A DNA stretch of 64,000 bases from NCBI GenBank assembly GCA_016584495.1, contig WAID01000010.1, positions 434,001-498,000 on the forward strand. The letters are read 5' to 3'. The notes under the pieces are model-generated. The model saw only the letters and a program-made list of their open reading frames with translations. It searched no databases and was not told where the DNA came from. The DNA comes from Celoporthe dispersa (taxonomy: Eukaryota > Ascomycota > Sordariomycetes > Diaporthales > Cryphonectriaceae). Made by a program: the position numbers and the translations under genes. Shown one piece after another: positions 22,121 through 32,892 of the stretch (its first letter is position 1; each line of letters begins with the position of its first letter).

Positions 22121-24805
22121 ATGTCTACGATACAACAACTCAAGAACTTTATTCGTCATGGTAAGAGCGCCCTTTCCGCCGCGACCTTCCCCTTCCTTCC
22201 CCCACCTCTTTCCCCGCCCCTTTTTTTCCCCCTCTTCTTTTTTTTTTCTTCTTGTTCAATCTTTCGGCTTCCACCTCCCGAACTATTCCTCTGCACCTAA
22301 GCAGGGAAAAAGGGACGCAGCATCAATACTATCGCGTGGCGGGTTCCTCCCCGCGAGGCCTCATCGGCAGCTTCCTCGGTGCCGTTGGTGCCTATCTCGC
22401 CCTGCCCTGCTCTTACGTCACTTCAAGCCATTCCCATGACCATCAGGCTTTGTTTTGTACACATACACACATGTTCAAGTCATCCTCTCTCTATCTTCTC
22501 CATACTAACTCCGCCTGCCAGGCAAGCAAGCCAGGGCAGCAAACAACGGCGACGAGGCCCAGAGGAAGCAAGAACATTCGCCCTCACAGTCCCAGCCCGC
22601 AGCGGCACCCGGCAAGCCCATGGCTCAATCCGATCCTGGCCTCGCCGCGCCTGCTGCAGCACCACAGCCCATTCCTGATGCCTACTCCGGCGCCCCCGCT
22701 GACCAGGCAAATCGGGCGGCCAGGGCAGATGGTGTTGCTGCAAATCATGCCGAGGACCGGCAGGCGATCCATGGGGACGGGGACGGCAAGACCAAGCGCA
22801 TGTACGACGTAACGAAGCTGGTGGCCGAGGAAAATGAGAGCCGGAGCAAGTTCCCCAACTATCAAGGCCTTGAGCGGTGGGAGCTTCTGGAGAAGATGGG
22901 CGACGGTGCGTTCAGCAACGTCTACCGAGCACGCGACCGTGAGGGCAACGCCGGCGAGGTTGCCATCAAAGTCGTCCGCAAGTACGAGATGAACAGCATG
23001 CAGGTAAGCTCACACGAATCACCGGCAGTGTTACCAGTCACGATAAGGCCGGCTTTCTCCTCTGTGCATATGTTACTTTGGCGTTGGGCGTTTTTCTTTG
23101 ATGTGATTTCCTACTTTTCCCAACCTGTTCTCTTATACCAACATGGAGGACCTCATCTAGGGCCAGAAGCATCTGCATCCGGACTTCAAACCAAAGGCTC
23201 CCAAAGCCGCAGAGGTGCGAGATATTTCACTTTATTCTTTTTGATTTTGGGATTTCATTTGCATCACAAACTCTGGGACCACGAAAAACAATAACAATAC
23301 CACTGGTTTACGCCAGACGAGTGTCGGCGGCCGGTTGAGCGCCTTACAGAATGGGCCGCCTTTGACAAGGTTGATAGGCGGCCGTACTGACTTGATCTGC
23401 AGAGGGCGAACATCCTGAAGGAGGTCCAGATTATGCGCCAGCTCGACCACCCCAACATCATCAAGCTCATCGACTTCTCCGAGTCTAAGCAGTACTACTA
23501 CATCATCCTCGAGCTCGCACCCGGCGGTGAGCTCTTTCACCAGATCGTCCGCCTCACCTACTTCAGCGAGGAATTGTCACGGCACGTGATCGTCCAGGTG
23601 GCCAAGGCTCTAGAGTTTCTCCACGAGGAGAAGGGTGTCGTCCATCGGTCAGTGCTTATAAACCATCTCCGCTACGTTTCTGCCCTCGCACGACGTCTGG
23701 TTGGAGTTTCTGTTGGCCTGTGCGACACGGTGCTAACTTCGTTCGTAGTGATATCAAGCCGGAGAATATTCTATACCGACCGATACCGATGATCCCTTCG
23801 AAGCACCCGAAACCAAAGCAGCCCGGCGATGAAGATAAGGTCGACGAGGGCGACTACATCAAGGGTGTCGGTGCTGGTGGTATCGGTCTGATCAAGATTG
23901 CCGACTTTGGTCTGTCCAAGGTCGTGTGGGATACCCAGACCATGACGCCTTGTGGCACCGTTGGCTACACCGCCCCCGAGATTGTCAAGGATGAGCGTTA
24001 TTCTAAATCGGTCGACATGTGGGCGCTGGGCTGCGTCCTGTACACGTTGCTGTGTGGCTTCCCGCCTTTTTACGATGAGAGCATAGAGGTACTCACGGAG
24101 AAGGTCGCGAAGGGCCAGTATACCTTCCTGTCACCATGGTGGGACGAGATCTCGGATTCTGCCAAGGACCTCATCACCCACCTCCTGACTGTCGATCCCG
24201 AGAAGCGATACACGATCACCGAGTTCCTCAACCACCCCTGGATCACGGCCAGCGTGACACCGGCTGCCGAGAAGAAGGCGAATGTCACCGCTGATGGAAA
24301 ACTACGTGCCTTTGATGCGACCAGGTTCCAGGACGGCGACAGGCGCTACGACTTCCGCTCTCCCGGCGCCGTCAACCTGCGTGAGGTCTTCGATGTTGGT
24401 TATGCTGTGCACCGACAGGAGGAAGAGGCCAAGCGTCGCAAGCAGATTGGCACCAAAGCCGGTTTGTCGAAAATGGCCGGCCTGAACGAGTCGGATGAAG
24501 ACGAAGAAATGGTCGATGCCGGCGACAACACTCAATATGTCCACAAGGCCAGCAATGGCACCCACGGCCTCGAGCAGAGCATGCGTAACACCCAGATAAG
24601 CGGCGAGCACCGCGGTCGTGAGCGCGAGAGGCAGCAGCGGGCAACCGAGCAAAAGGGCTACGGACAACACTCTGCAGCTGTGACCGCCGCGGCGAGGCAG
24701 CAGGTCAAGGATCGCGCGCGGCAGAAGGGTGCTTTCGAGCTGAACCTGGACGGCGCCACGCTGCTCGGTCGGAGAGGGATGAAGCCTGCGGCGCCGGTAG
24801 CATAG
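22121..24805 (+). CDS. Rck2/Srk1-type stress-activated Ser/Thr kinase
   Basis: Five exons (22121-22160, 22522-23003, 23161-23214, 23403-23647, 23749-24805) give 625 residues. The short first exon encodes MSTIQQLKNFIRHG, and introns have branch sites such as CTAACT. The kinase domain shows the Gly loop MGDGAFSNVYRA, the VAIKVVRK lysine, the catalytic HRDIKPEN split by the last intron, IADFGLSK, and a CGTVGYTAPE activation segment. An acidic loop (PGDEDKVDEGDY) lies between the catalytic loop and DFG. The tail ends in FELNLDGATLLGRRG. This arrangement matches the calmodulin-kinase-like MAPKAP kinases Rck2 (yeast), Srk1 (fission yeast) and SrkA (Aspergillus), which act below the Hog1/Sty1 MAP kinase in osmotic and oxidative stress. 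A long upstream leader suggests translational or complex transcriptional control. Confidence 0.85.
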
Positions 24806-25525
24806 GAGCCACGGCCGCAACCTAGCGACTACTCTGGCCGATGCAGAGGTGGTGTGGGCACGCGCAAGGCGAGCGATCTTGACGGGAGCTATACGCCTTT
24901 CTATACCCCTAGGGAGGAGAAGGAGAGCCACCTACAGCTGCAGGAGGCATTGGGTGGTCTGGAACTGGGTGGCGAGCGGGAGGGATGATGAGATCCCGGC
25001 AGTCGACAGCAAGGAAGAGTAGATGTTTTGGTGTGGTTTTATTTCGAGGCGTCTCAACTCATGGTGCGGTCTGCTCCTTTCTTCTCAGCGCACAAAGGGG
25101 CCTTTTCTATCCCGGATTCACAATTGGCATTTGGAGCATTCGACGTGGGATCTTCCTGCGTATTGCTAGCTAGCGGCGTGGTACGATGACAAGAGAGACG
25201 AGGGATGCGCAGTGCATGGAACGGCACTAGAACAGATGAAACTTTGTGGTGGCGTTGCTCTGGCCGAAACAACGAGTTGATATTTAGTACACAGGCACTC
25301 ACACGCATGGAGTTTGGCAAAGTATAACTCGTAAATAAGCTCTTCATTATGACGGACTTGTTCAAATGCGCAGTGCATTTTTGATGTCGTACGTGTGACT
25401 GTACATACAACCGGGCTCACCGCTTTCCTACGTCGCAGCGATTAATTACTGTCTAGTTTATCTCTTGTCCACATGCCATCACGCATACCGCGATCATGTC
25501 TACCTTCTTCTACTTGCCACCTCCA
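24806..25525. other. Intergenic between tail-to-tail genes
   Basis: 3' flanks of the kinase (+) and the methyltransferase (-). Nothing coding that I can support. Confidence 0.5.
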
Positions 25526-26326
25526 TCATAAGGCCTTCCTTCCCCTGCACAGCAGAAAAGGAAACCCCATGGTGGCCAGCTCCCTGTCCGCAGGCTTTTC
25601 CTCACCCCACTCACCCGGGAACCTCTCCACCTCCTTGTCCATCGTCCAGGCGGGCCTTACGTCGACGTGCTCGAAGCCGACCTCGGCCATCAGCCCAGCA
25701 AACCACTCCCGATTGATGCCATGCCTCTCAACCCCGAACATCTTGCTCTCCGGATGGAACTTGCGCGCCTCGGGCCCGAAATCTTCAAAGTCCGTCAGGG
25801 CGAGCTCGCCTCCGGGCTTGAGACAGCCGTACATCGTGACGAGGAGGGCGCGTAGGTCTGCAATGTGGTGCAGGACCAGGTGGGAGATGACAAGGTCGAA
25901 CTTCTTCCTGCTCGTCGCGGCACCGTCGACGGTGGTGGCAGTGGTGGGCGGGAGACGCGGGTCCTCTGGGTCCTCGAGCATTATGCACAGCGGGTGGACC
26001 CTGGTGCGCATCGTCTTGCCGTCCTCCTTGCCGTCGTCCTCGGGTCTGTCTAGCTTCAACCGGAGGGCGTCTATCATGCCCTCCGCGGCGTCGATGGCGA
26101 GGATCGAGGAGACGTGGGGCGCCAGGCGCAGGGTGAGGAGGCCTGTGCCGCAACCTATCTCCAGGACGTCTGCGGAGGGGAGTGATGACGAGCAGGAGGA
26201 GAGGATAGGAGGCTGGGCGGCTAGGATGGCCTGGAGGGCGCCTTCGGATGCGCGGTGGACGTCTGGGTTGTTGTCCCAGGCTGCGGCCTCTGCGTTGAAG
26301 CGCTCGTTTCCGTTGGCAGTGGTCAT
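25526..26326 (-). CDS. Class I SAM-dependent methyltransferase
   Basis: Single exon, 266 residues. The SAM-binding motif I VLEIGCGTGLL is at 54-64, the acidic loop AIDAAEGMIDAL follows, and FDLVISHLVLHHI is the usual motif IV region with LKPGGELALTDFE after it. This is the UbiE/Type 11 small-molecule methyltransferase pattern. A ~25-residue low-complexity insert (DDGKEDGKTMRTR and PPTTATTVDG) extends loops between strands. The C-terminal half (MFGVERHGINREWFAGLMAEVGFEHVDVR) is typical of fungal members. No signal peptide or membrane segment, so cytosolic. Substrate unknown. Confidence 0.8.
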   Translation of the reverse strand: MTTANGNERFNAEAAAWDNNPDVHRASEGALQAILAAQPPILSSCSSSLPSADVLEIGCGTGLLTLRLAPHVSSILAIDAAEGMIDALRLKLDRPEDDGKEDGKTMRTRVHPLCIMLEDPEDPRLPPTTATTVDGAATSRKKFDLVISHLVLHHIADLRALLVTMYGCLKPGGELALTDFEDFGPEARKFHPESKMFGVERHGINREWFAGLMAEVGFEHVDVRPAWTMDKEVERFPGEWGEEKPADRELATMGFPFLLCRGRKAL

Positions 26327-26999
26327 GATAACTGACTGGTCACGGTCCGAGGGGGCGGGCGGGAAGTGTGCCTGGGGGGAGAAGATGGCTTTCTAGGTAC
26401 AGTCTGTGTACCTGAGTGTAATATAAGTAGCATGTAAAATGCTAAAAAGCAGGAGTCGGAGTTCGGCCGTGCTATTGTGTGGAGGGAGAGTCTAACAGCG
26501 GCAATAGTATCAAATAATGATGAAGAAGAATGACGTCCTATCGGGCCCCTCTCCACCACCAGCGCGGGGGAATTGCTGAAATTGATCAAGGCACTGGCAA
26601 TTGACAGTGGGGGGGCAATAATTAGCCCCGGCACCGGCACAATTCTCACACTTTGTTTGATAGCTGCTTAAGTACTCTTCCTTAGCAGTTGGGAATCTCG
26701 GTGCTGCTCTTCGCCGTTCAGATCAAGAAAAAAAAATCTACTTGTTGTCGTCTCCAGATCTATCTAGGTAAGTAGCTAGTCAGCTGCTATTTAAGAACGT
26801 ATTGACTATTAATTAGTGCCCAGGTGGTTCATCTTCCAGTCTGAGGGCCGTGGTCTGGTGGCCCTTTAACTACTTGAGTAGTAATGACGCTCATAGATGA
26901 TAATCGAGCACCCAGCCAGACACCATTCGCAAGTGATTGCCTTGCTTGTTCCTGGAGACGCAGTCAGGTTTAAAACATTCCGTGGGCTGTTCAGGACTT
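26327..26999. other. Intergenic, no gene seen
   Basis: Holds the upstream region of the methyltransferase gene and the 3' flank of the metallopeptidase gene. Poly-A at about 26728-26735. Confidence 0.5.
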
Positions 27000-28064
27000 T
27001 CACATTGGGCTTGCAAGGTCGGCATACGGCACCAGAACGCCCCTCGCAGCGAGATTACCCTGGGTTATAACCCACTTTGACGAGGCCTGCGAGAGCACAA
27101 CACCCTCTCTCCTCTCCTCCTCGGTCAGGTCGGGGCTGTTGTCCAAGTCCTGGTGCTTCACATCGTCGAAGCTGCCCGGTATTTTGTCCCAGTTCCTGTC
27201 CAGCGTGTACCCTCCGGACTCCCACCCAGCAGGTATGGTGTCTGCCAGCGAGGCCCAGAGCCCCAAAGCAGCCATCGACTCGGCGTTTCTGTGCGCATCA
27301 CCCTTCTTGCTGGCCATCACCACCCCCCACATGGCTGTCTCGCCGTTGTGTGGGACATCGTCGAGGTGGAACGGCGGCCCATGCATCATCTCGTGGAAGA
27401 TGAGGCGGCTGAGGGAGGTGACGAGGAGGTCGTTGATGTGAACCTTGCTGAGATCACCACGCGCCCGGATGTACGACTGCTCGTCATGAATCTCCCGCCA
27501 GCACCTCTCGCCAAAGTCGATAATAAACCGGTCGGGGTTCTCGTCCGCGCGGGCCTCCCCCTCGGGGTGCATGCAGGCTCCAGAGGCCTGGTCGAGAGAC
27601 AGCGGCGCCGTTCGATCATTGTGTATGATGTGGTTGACCGGGTCATACAGGTGGGGGCCGTCCTGCACCCATCGCTCCCCGTTGTCGCTGAAGAAGCGGA
27701 CGTGGGCTGCCTTTCGGTCGCTGGTAAGGCGAAACTTGTTGGCGAAGATCGACAGGTCGCGGGCGACGTGCTGCATGGTCGTTCGCCAGTGCTTCTTGGG
27801 CTGGTGTCGGAAGCCTAGGCGGAGACACTGCCATGATCCGGATCGTGGGAGCCTCTCGGTGTCGCCTCGGGAGGTCTTCATGATAACGTTGAAGACGCGC
27901 GCGAAGTCGGTGTCGTGGCGGTCCCTCAGGCGTGCGAGGGCGCGTGCAGCCTGTTGCTGAGCCTGGTGGACGTAGAATGCCAAGGGGTGGCCTGTGGCCT
28001 GGTAGCACTTGGCATCGCAGGCCGGGTCGATGTAGTAGTAATAATAGCGGGCTCTGGGGGGCAT
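27000..28064 (-). CDS. HExxH metallopeptidase-like protein (aspzincin/M35 type)
   Basis: Single-exon protein of 354 residues. The zinc-binding helix IFHEMMHG puts the HExxH at 224-228. About 30 residues later comes NAESMAALGLW (260-270), equivalent to the NADSYxxFA segment of the deuterolysin/lysine-specific aspzincin group. The N-terminus starts MPPRARYYYYYIDPACDAKC, with five tyrosines in a row and no signal peptide, which is unlike secreted deuterolysins. A longer reading to 28118 would need a TTG start, so the ATG at 28064 is preferred. Four to five cysteines are concentrated in the first 190 residues. Enzymatic function is inferred from the two motifs only. Confidence 0.65.
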   Translation of the reverse strand: MPPRARYYYYYIDPACDAKCYQATGHPLAFYVHQAQQQAARALARLRDRHDTDFARVFNVIMKTSRGDTERLPRSGSWQCLRLGFRHQPKKHWRTTMQHVARDLSIFANKFRLTSDRKAAHVRFFSDNGERWVQDGPHLYDPVNHIIHNDRTAPLSLDQASGACMHPEGEARADENPDRFIIDFGERCWREIHDEQSYIRARGDLSKVHINDLLVTSLSRLIFHEMMHGPPFHLDDVPHNGETAMWGVVMASKKGDAHRNAESMAALGLWASLADTIPAGWESGGYTLDRNWDKIPGSFDDVKHQDLDNSPDLTEEERREGVVLSQASSKWVITQGNLAARGVLVPYADLASPM

Positions 28065-30350
28065 CGTGACGGTGCTGTGCTGGATCTGTGACTGCTCGAG
28101 CTTATATCCATGCGTCAATACTTCGGTTCGGCGAGGGCCCTGGGTGATAGATGGAGACGGCGGCCAAGTGACTCGAAACCCCTGGGCCGATCGAGTATTA
28201 GCGGGTAGATTTACGAGAAAAAAAAGATGTGCAGGTTGACAGTCGTACCAATGAGGCTGGGGAGGAGATCTCGTGCATAATTAATTAATGGACTCGGTGA
28301 GATGTGAAGCTGGGGCTGGCTGAAGGGTTGGCTGGTGATTACTTAAGAAATCAATATACCGTAAACATTTGACCCGTCATGTAATTGGTGGCTGCATGAG
28401 TGCAGTGGGTGATTCCCGATGTCAATTCATCGTCTGTAATGATAATCCTGCCTCGCTGTCAACACTTAATCACTACTTTTCAACGTTGCTTTTGTTTTCG
28501 ACGATGCACCGCTACCACTGCCTGTTCTGCTATTATTATCTCTGCTCCTTCCCACACTGCTCGCAGCACTAATACTTCCACGATCTGCGCCTCCCCTTGC
28601 TGCGCTGACGGCTTGTACTGCTGCTGATGTTTCGGTGCCAGGGCCGCACGCCATGAGACAAACGTAGTTGCCTTCATTCACCGAAGTATGCATTGTCCTA
28701 AATTTTTTCTGCCTACTTAAGTGAGTCCTTTAAGTTTTTAAACACTATTGTCTATGATGGTGATCTATAATGCAGTGCAGTAATGTATGATCTCTAAAAA
28801 TTGTTTGAGATCAATACCCAGCATTGACGAGGAATGATTATTGTAGAGCTTGAGTGCTGCCTTATAAACCTCTCTTCCTCCCCTCCCCCCCCCCCCCAAC
28901 TTCCGCTTTGAGCGGAGGCAGGGCTTTGCGTGAAGCGGTCTTCAAGCTTTTCCATACAAGTTCAAAGCGACAATATAATCGGGAACATCATTGTATTGTT
29001 TCGGATCTCATTTAGTTTATAGTCCACTATGATACCATAGAACTTTTTCAGCGTATTTTGGGTTACCTTTGAACGTTGAGAGTCTAACTTAGCGCAAGAG
29101 GGCAATATTGTAATCATAGAAGCAAATGATGCGCTATCACATGGCATACCCAGACCCCGATGGGTTTTCACAGCTTGACCGAGTACTCCCAGCTGTTATC
29201 TAATATGCCTCCTTGTGCACAATGGGTTCTGACGCAAATTATCTATGCTTCAATATAACCCCCAGCCAGAGAGCGTAGAGCAAGTGTTCTCCTATGATTA
29301 CAGTTATATGTTCAAGTTGGTTCCACAATGACAAGATTGATGAGGGAGTTACTCTACTTATAGTTCTTGGTATTGGTATGATTAGATATAATAGTCGGGT
29401 ATTGTGCTTAAAGGGCTAACTAGACACTGTCTCTGCTTCCCATATCATAGGTCTTGAGCATAGTTGACGGAGTATAGCGACCCAAATGGTAAATAGATCA
29501 AGAACCATAGATTGAGATGCGCTAGTAGAGTCCATATTAATAATGTGTGGATAAATTAAATGTTCCGACTGGCAAACCTTTTATACTAACCAGGAGGCTT
29601 GAAGCATAGTCGTACCGCGCTTGCACCATGTGCCCACGCCATATCGTCAATGTCTCATGTGATTAAAGTCGATGACGATCTCGAGTTGAAACCATATGTG
29701 AACCCGTCAGGGACTCTTGTCCACTCTCTTCACCGCCCAATGCCTTCTATTACTCGGCGACAGATCATATGATCATCCAGCTCATATGCCAACCGTCTTT
29801 GCTCAGTTGGAGGAAGGAAGTGTGAAGTCTGGGTACATATTGACTGACCCCGTACTTATCTAAAGCCTTTGAAGCATTGAATAAATTAGTCCGGAATTTT
29901 CTTTCTGAATGGATGGGTGGAGACGGGAACTAGGAGAGGATGGACACTGCGCAACGAACTCGTTCGTTTAGAGGTCGGAGAGATACATCCCGTAGCTGGT
30001 ATACAACAGCACTGGATTCTAGATCGAGTGATGTTTTAAGCTTTTGACTAGTATCTTAGACACCATGATGATGATGATGACGACAGATGACCGAAGAGAC
30101 GGTATTCTTTATTAAACAAACAGCGGAATTGTTGAAGGCGGGCCACTACACTCGCGATCCTAAAGACCACACTGCACGGACCTTCTGTCAATTTTTGGTG
30201 CCTCTGCATCTGAAATATTATTTAACTGTACCTTAGTCACATGGTAATCGCCTCTTCATCCTCTCTCAATATTTATGGATCACCTTTGTTGTTGTGATTA
30301 CCATCCCCAGCAAAATTAAAGTGGCGAGCACATATCTCAACCTCAACACC
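28065..30350. other. Gene desert with lower GC
   Basis: No frame longer than about 75 codons has protein character. Base composition is visibly more AT-rich than in the flanking genes. It contains a poly-C run (about 28887-28899) and an ATG trinucleotide tract (about 30064-30080). It could hold eroded repeat DNA, but I cannot name any element. Confidence 0.45.
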
Positions 30351-32741
30351 ATGTCTGCGCTCAGTGGAGCCGACATGACGCCCAGCCAGAGACGAACGTT
30401 CCAAGAAGATTGTTGGCCGGATAAGAAGACTGTTGACGTTGGCCGAAACGGTATCACGGTCTCGGCGGACCCCTTCGGCGGCATCTATCAGATCAGCGCA
30501 AAGATTGAGGATCCCCGATTCGCCCTCATGATCGCGGCCCCCTGGGAGCAGTTTGATCAAGCGAAGCGACAGGACCCAGTATTTGTTCGTCAGTACCGCA
30601 AGCACATGGAACGACGACTTGCGGGCAAGATCCACGGGCACGGCTTGGTCCTCGGCATTCGCCCAGGGGCTGTAGTTATCAAGCCTGTCCACAGCAGCCT
30701 TGGGGGTCAAGCTCAGTACGAGTATGAAACGCACGACAAGAAGCTATTCATCCAGACGGTTCTTAAAATCCGTGGCGATGGCACTATCATCCAGGCGAGC
30801 CAGGTCACTAATAATACCGGTGAGGCTTGCCATGTGCCAGCTACCCTGGACCTCACTTTTGCCGTATCCAGAGCCTCCTACGGCCAGCTCACAGATCAGG
30901 GCGGAGTGGAGATACCAGAGAAGACCAACATTTACACCTGGCACACTGCCCACCAGGGAAAGACAGCGGTCTATTGCATCGACAACGATAGCCTGAATGG
31001 TCGACTGTGTGTCTATCCTGTCTTCTACAACAACGCGCGCAAGCATCACTTGGACATCCAGCAGAGTGTCTTTAAAGATGACGGCTTCATAGGCCAGGAT
31101 GAGAATCCTCCTGTCAAGCTTGAAGAAGGAAAGTCTCGCCTAAGGCCCCAGAATCTTGTCATTGGACCGAAGGAGACACTGAGACTCGGGTGCATCCTAC
31201 GCGCTGAGGATATACGATGGTCAGGGCTGGGAAAGAAGCTGCCACCATCCATGTCATTCTTGGGCCCTGAAACATACGAAATCGATACCATCCTACCTCA
31301 GAGCCTGTTTGCTCATGAAGACGGTGTTTCTAACCCACAGAAGATACTATGCCGTTACCGACAGATCGTTCAGAGCTCTGAGAAGGATAGCCTGGCTTTG
31401 GAGACGATCGAGAGCACCATCCTATGGGCTAATGTCAACTATATCATTGGTTGCTGCTCTACTACTTTGGGCAATTCCTACTCTGGCTCAGTGGCTGTCA
31501 TACCTGATCACATCGCTCTTCCTCTCGGCTGGCCTAGAGACAACTACTGGCAGCTTCGACTTCTCCGGAAGTTTCACTGCAGCCGCATTGAGGAGCTGTT
31601 CCCAGACGATCAGGACAAGGCTCGCGCATGTGGCCAAGAGATCGACTCCATCCTCAAGGGTCATCTTCGATGGCTCTTTGAGGTTGCCACGATCGCTGTT
31701 GATGTACAGGGAGAGACCCGACACTTCTGGAGGCGCTCCTATCTGATCAATGGACGCCCTAAGGATGGCATAGTCTACCAACTCGACACACAGCTGTACC
31801 CTTTCTTGCAGCTCTGCGAGTACTACACTACGTACGGAGCCCGCAACGAGTACAAACAGTTTGTGTTCAACATGATGCAGACTAAAACCTTCACAAATGT
31901 CCTCCGCGACCTCTTGTCCAGGCTGGACAAGCAGTATAAGCTGTTTAGGACCGACGAGACTCCGGCGGATGATGACACCAGCGACTTTCCATTCCACTGC
32001 TCGAGCAACATTCTGGCCTGGTACACCCTGAAGCAGGTCTCTAAGCTCCTCGACGACACCCAGGCCCTGCCCAATGAGGACGTGGCTGCCACCCGAAAAG
32101 TCTCAGACGGTATCCGCAATGCCATCTTCGACCGTCTCACCTGCAAGTGTCCCGATGGTTCTGGGAAGACAATGCTGGCATACGCTCTGAATCCGTTTCC
32201 CAAGGCAGGTACCAGCGGACACCGAACATACTACGATGGCAATGATATGCCCACCTTGCTTGCACACGAGTGGGGCTTCCTCAAGATGAATGAACATGAT
32301 GGGTGTGACCACCCAGCCTGGAGGGCGATCTGGGAGAAGACGTTGGACTGGGCCTTCACTCCCAACCCAGGGTATCCAGACTTTGGGACACGCGGCGCTA
32401 CCAAGACATCGAAGTACAACACTGGCTACGCAGGCAAGGGGACAGAGCCCTTCCATGGCCTCGGGAGCTGTCACAGCTCAGGCGCGTGGGTTCTGGGATT
32501 CTTCCAGGAGTGGAAGTTCTATCAGATCGTAGGCAACAAGGCTCATGAGGACAAGGCGTGGACCAAGATAAAGGGCTCAATGCAATGGGATGGGACCTTC
32601 TCCGAGGCAGTTGATGTCTACAGTGGAAAGTGCACCAGTAAGACCTGGTTCAGTTGGCCTGGGGCGATGATCGGGGCAAACCTTATTGACACGGTCATCA
32701 AACAAGCCCGAGATAAGCACTCTCAGGCAGGGGGTGGGTAG
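30351..32741 (+). CDS. Probable (alpha/alpha)6 glycosidase-type protein, 796 aa
   Basis: Large single-exon protein. I do not recognise a named CAZy family with certainty. The N-terminal third is beta-rich (repeated short strands around GGIYQISAKI, VLGIRPGAVVIKPVH), like the N-terminal sandwich domain of six-hairpin glycosidases. The second half is helical and contains LPLGWPRDNYWQLRLL (near 390-405), reminiscent of the WPRD motif of glucoamylase-like enzymes. It also has HFWRRSYLINGRPKDG and AHEWGFLKMNEHDGCDHPAW with candidate acid residues. There is no signal peptide or membrane helix, so the product is probably cytosolic. The ATG at 30351 in CACCATG is chosen; a longer frame would begin with GTG. 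The 3' end faces the GT90 gene with about 150 bases between. Confidence 0.6.
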   Translation: MSALSGADMTPSQRRTFQEDCWPDKKTVDVGRNGITVSADPFGGIYQISAKIEDPRFALMIAAPWEQFDQAKRQDPVFVRQYRKHMERRLAGKIHGHGLVLGIRPGAVVIKPVHSSLGGQAQYEYETHDKKLFIQTVLKIRGDGTIIQASQVTNNTGEACHVPATLDLTFAVSRASYGQLTDQGGVEIPEKTNIYTWHTAHQGKTAVYCIDNDSLNGRLCVYPVFYNNARKHHLDIQQSVFKDDGFIGQDENPPVKLEEGKSRLRPQNLVIGPKETLRLGCILRAEDIRWSGLGKKLPPSMSFLGPETYEIDTILPQSLFAHEDGVSNPQKILCRYRQIVQSSEKDSLALETIESTILWANVNYIIGCCSTTLGNSYSGSVAVIPDHIALPLGWPRDNYWQLRLLRKFHCSRIEELFPDDQDKARACGQEIDSILKGHLRWLFEVATIAVDVQGETRHFWRRSYLINGRPKDGIVYQLDTQLYPFLQLCEYYTTYGARNEYKQFVFNMMQTKTFTNVLRDLLSRLDKQYKLFRTDETPADDDTSDFPFHCSSNILAWYTLKQVSKLLDDTQALPNEDVAATRKVSDGIRNAIFDRLTCKCPDGSGKTMLAYALNPFPKAGTSGHRTYYDGNDMPTLLAHEWGFLKMNEHDGCDHPAWRAIWEKTLDWAFTPNPGYPDFGTRGATKTSKYNTGYAGKGTEPFHGLGSCHSSGAWVLGFFQEWKFYQIVGNKAHEDKAWTKIKGSMQWDGTFSEAVDVYSGKCTSKTWFSWPGAMIGANLIDTVIKQARDKHSQAGGG

Positions 32742-32892
32742 AGTGTTTCTTTGCCTCGCGCGTCTCCCCCTTTCCTTTAACCTGACAGAGAAACAAATAT
32801 ACAGGACTCACCCAAACAAATCAAAAAAGATATACTGTGGAAGTAATTATATTCTCAAATGTAGAACCATGCTTTTCCTTCTATGCAGCCGT

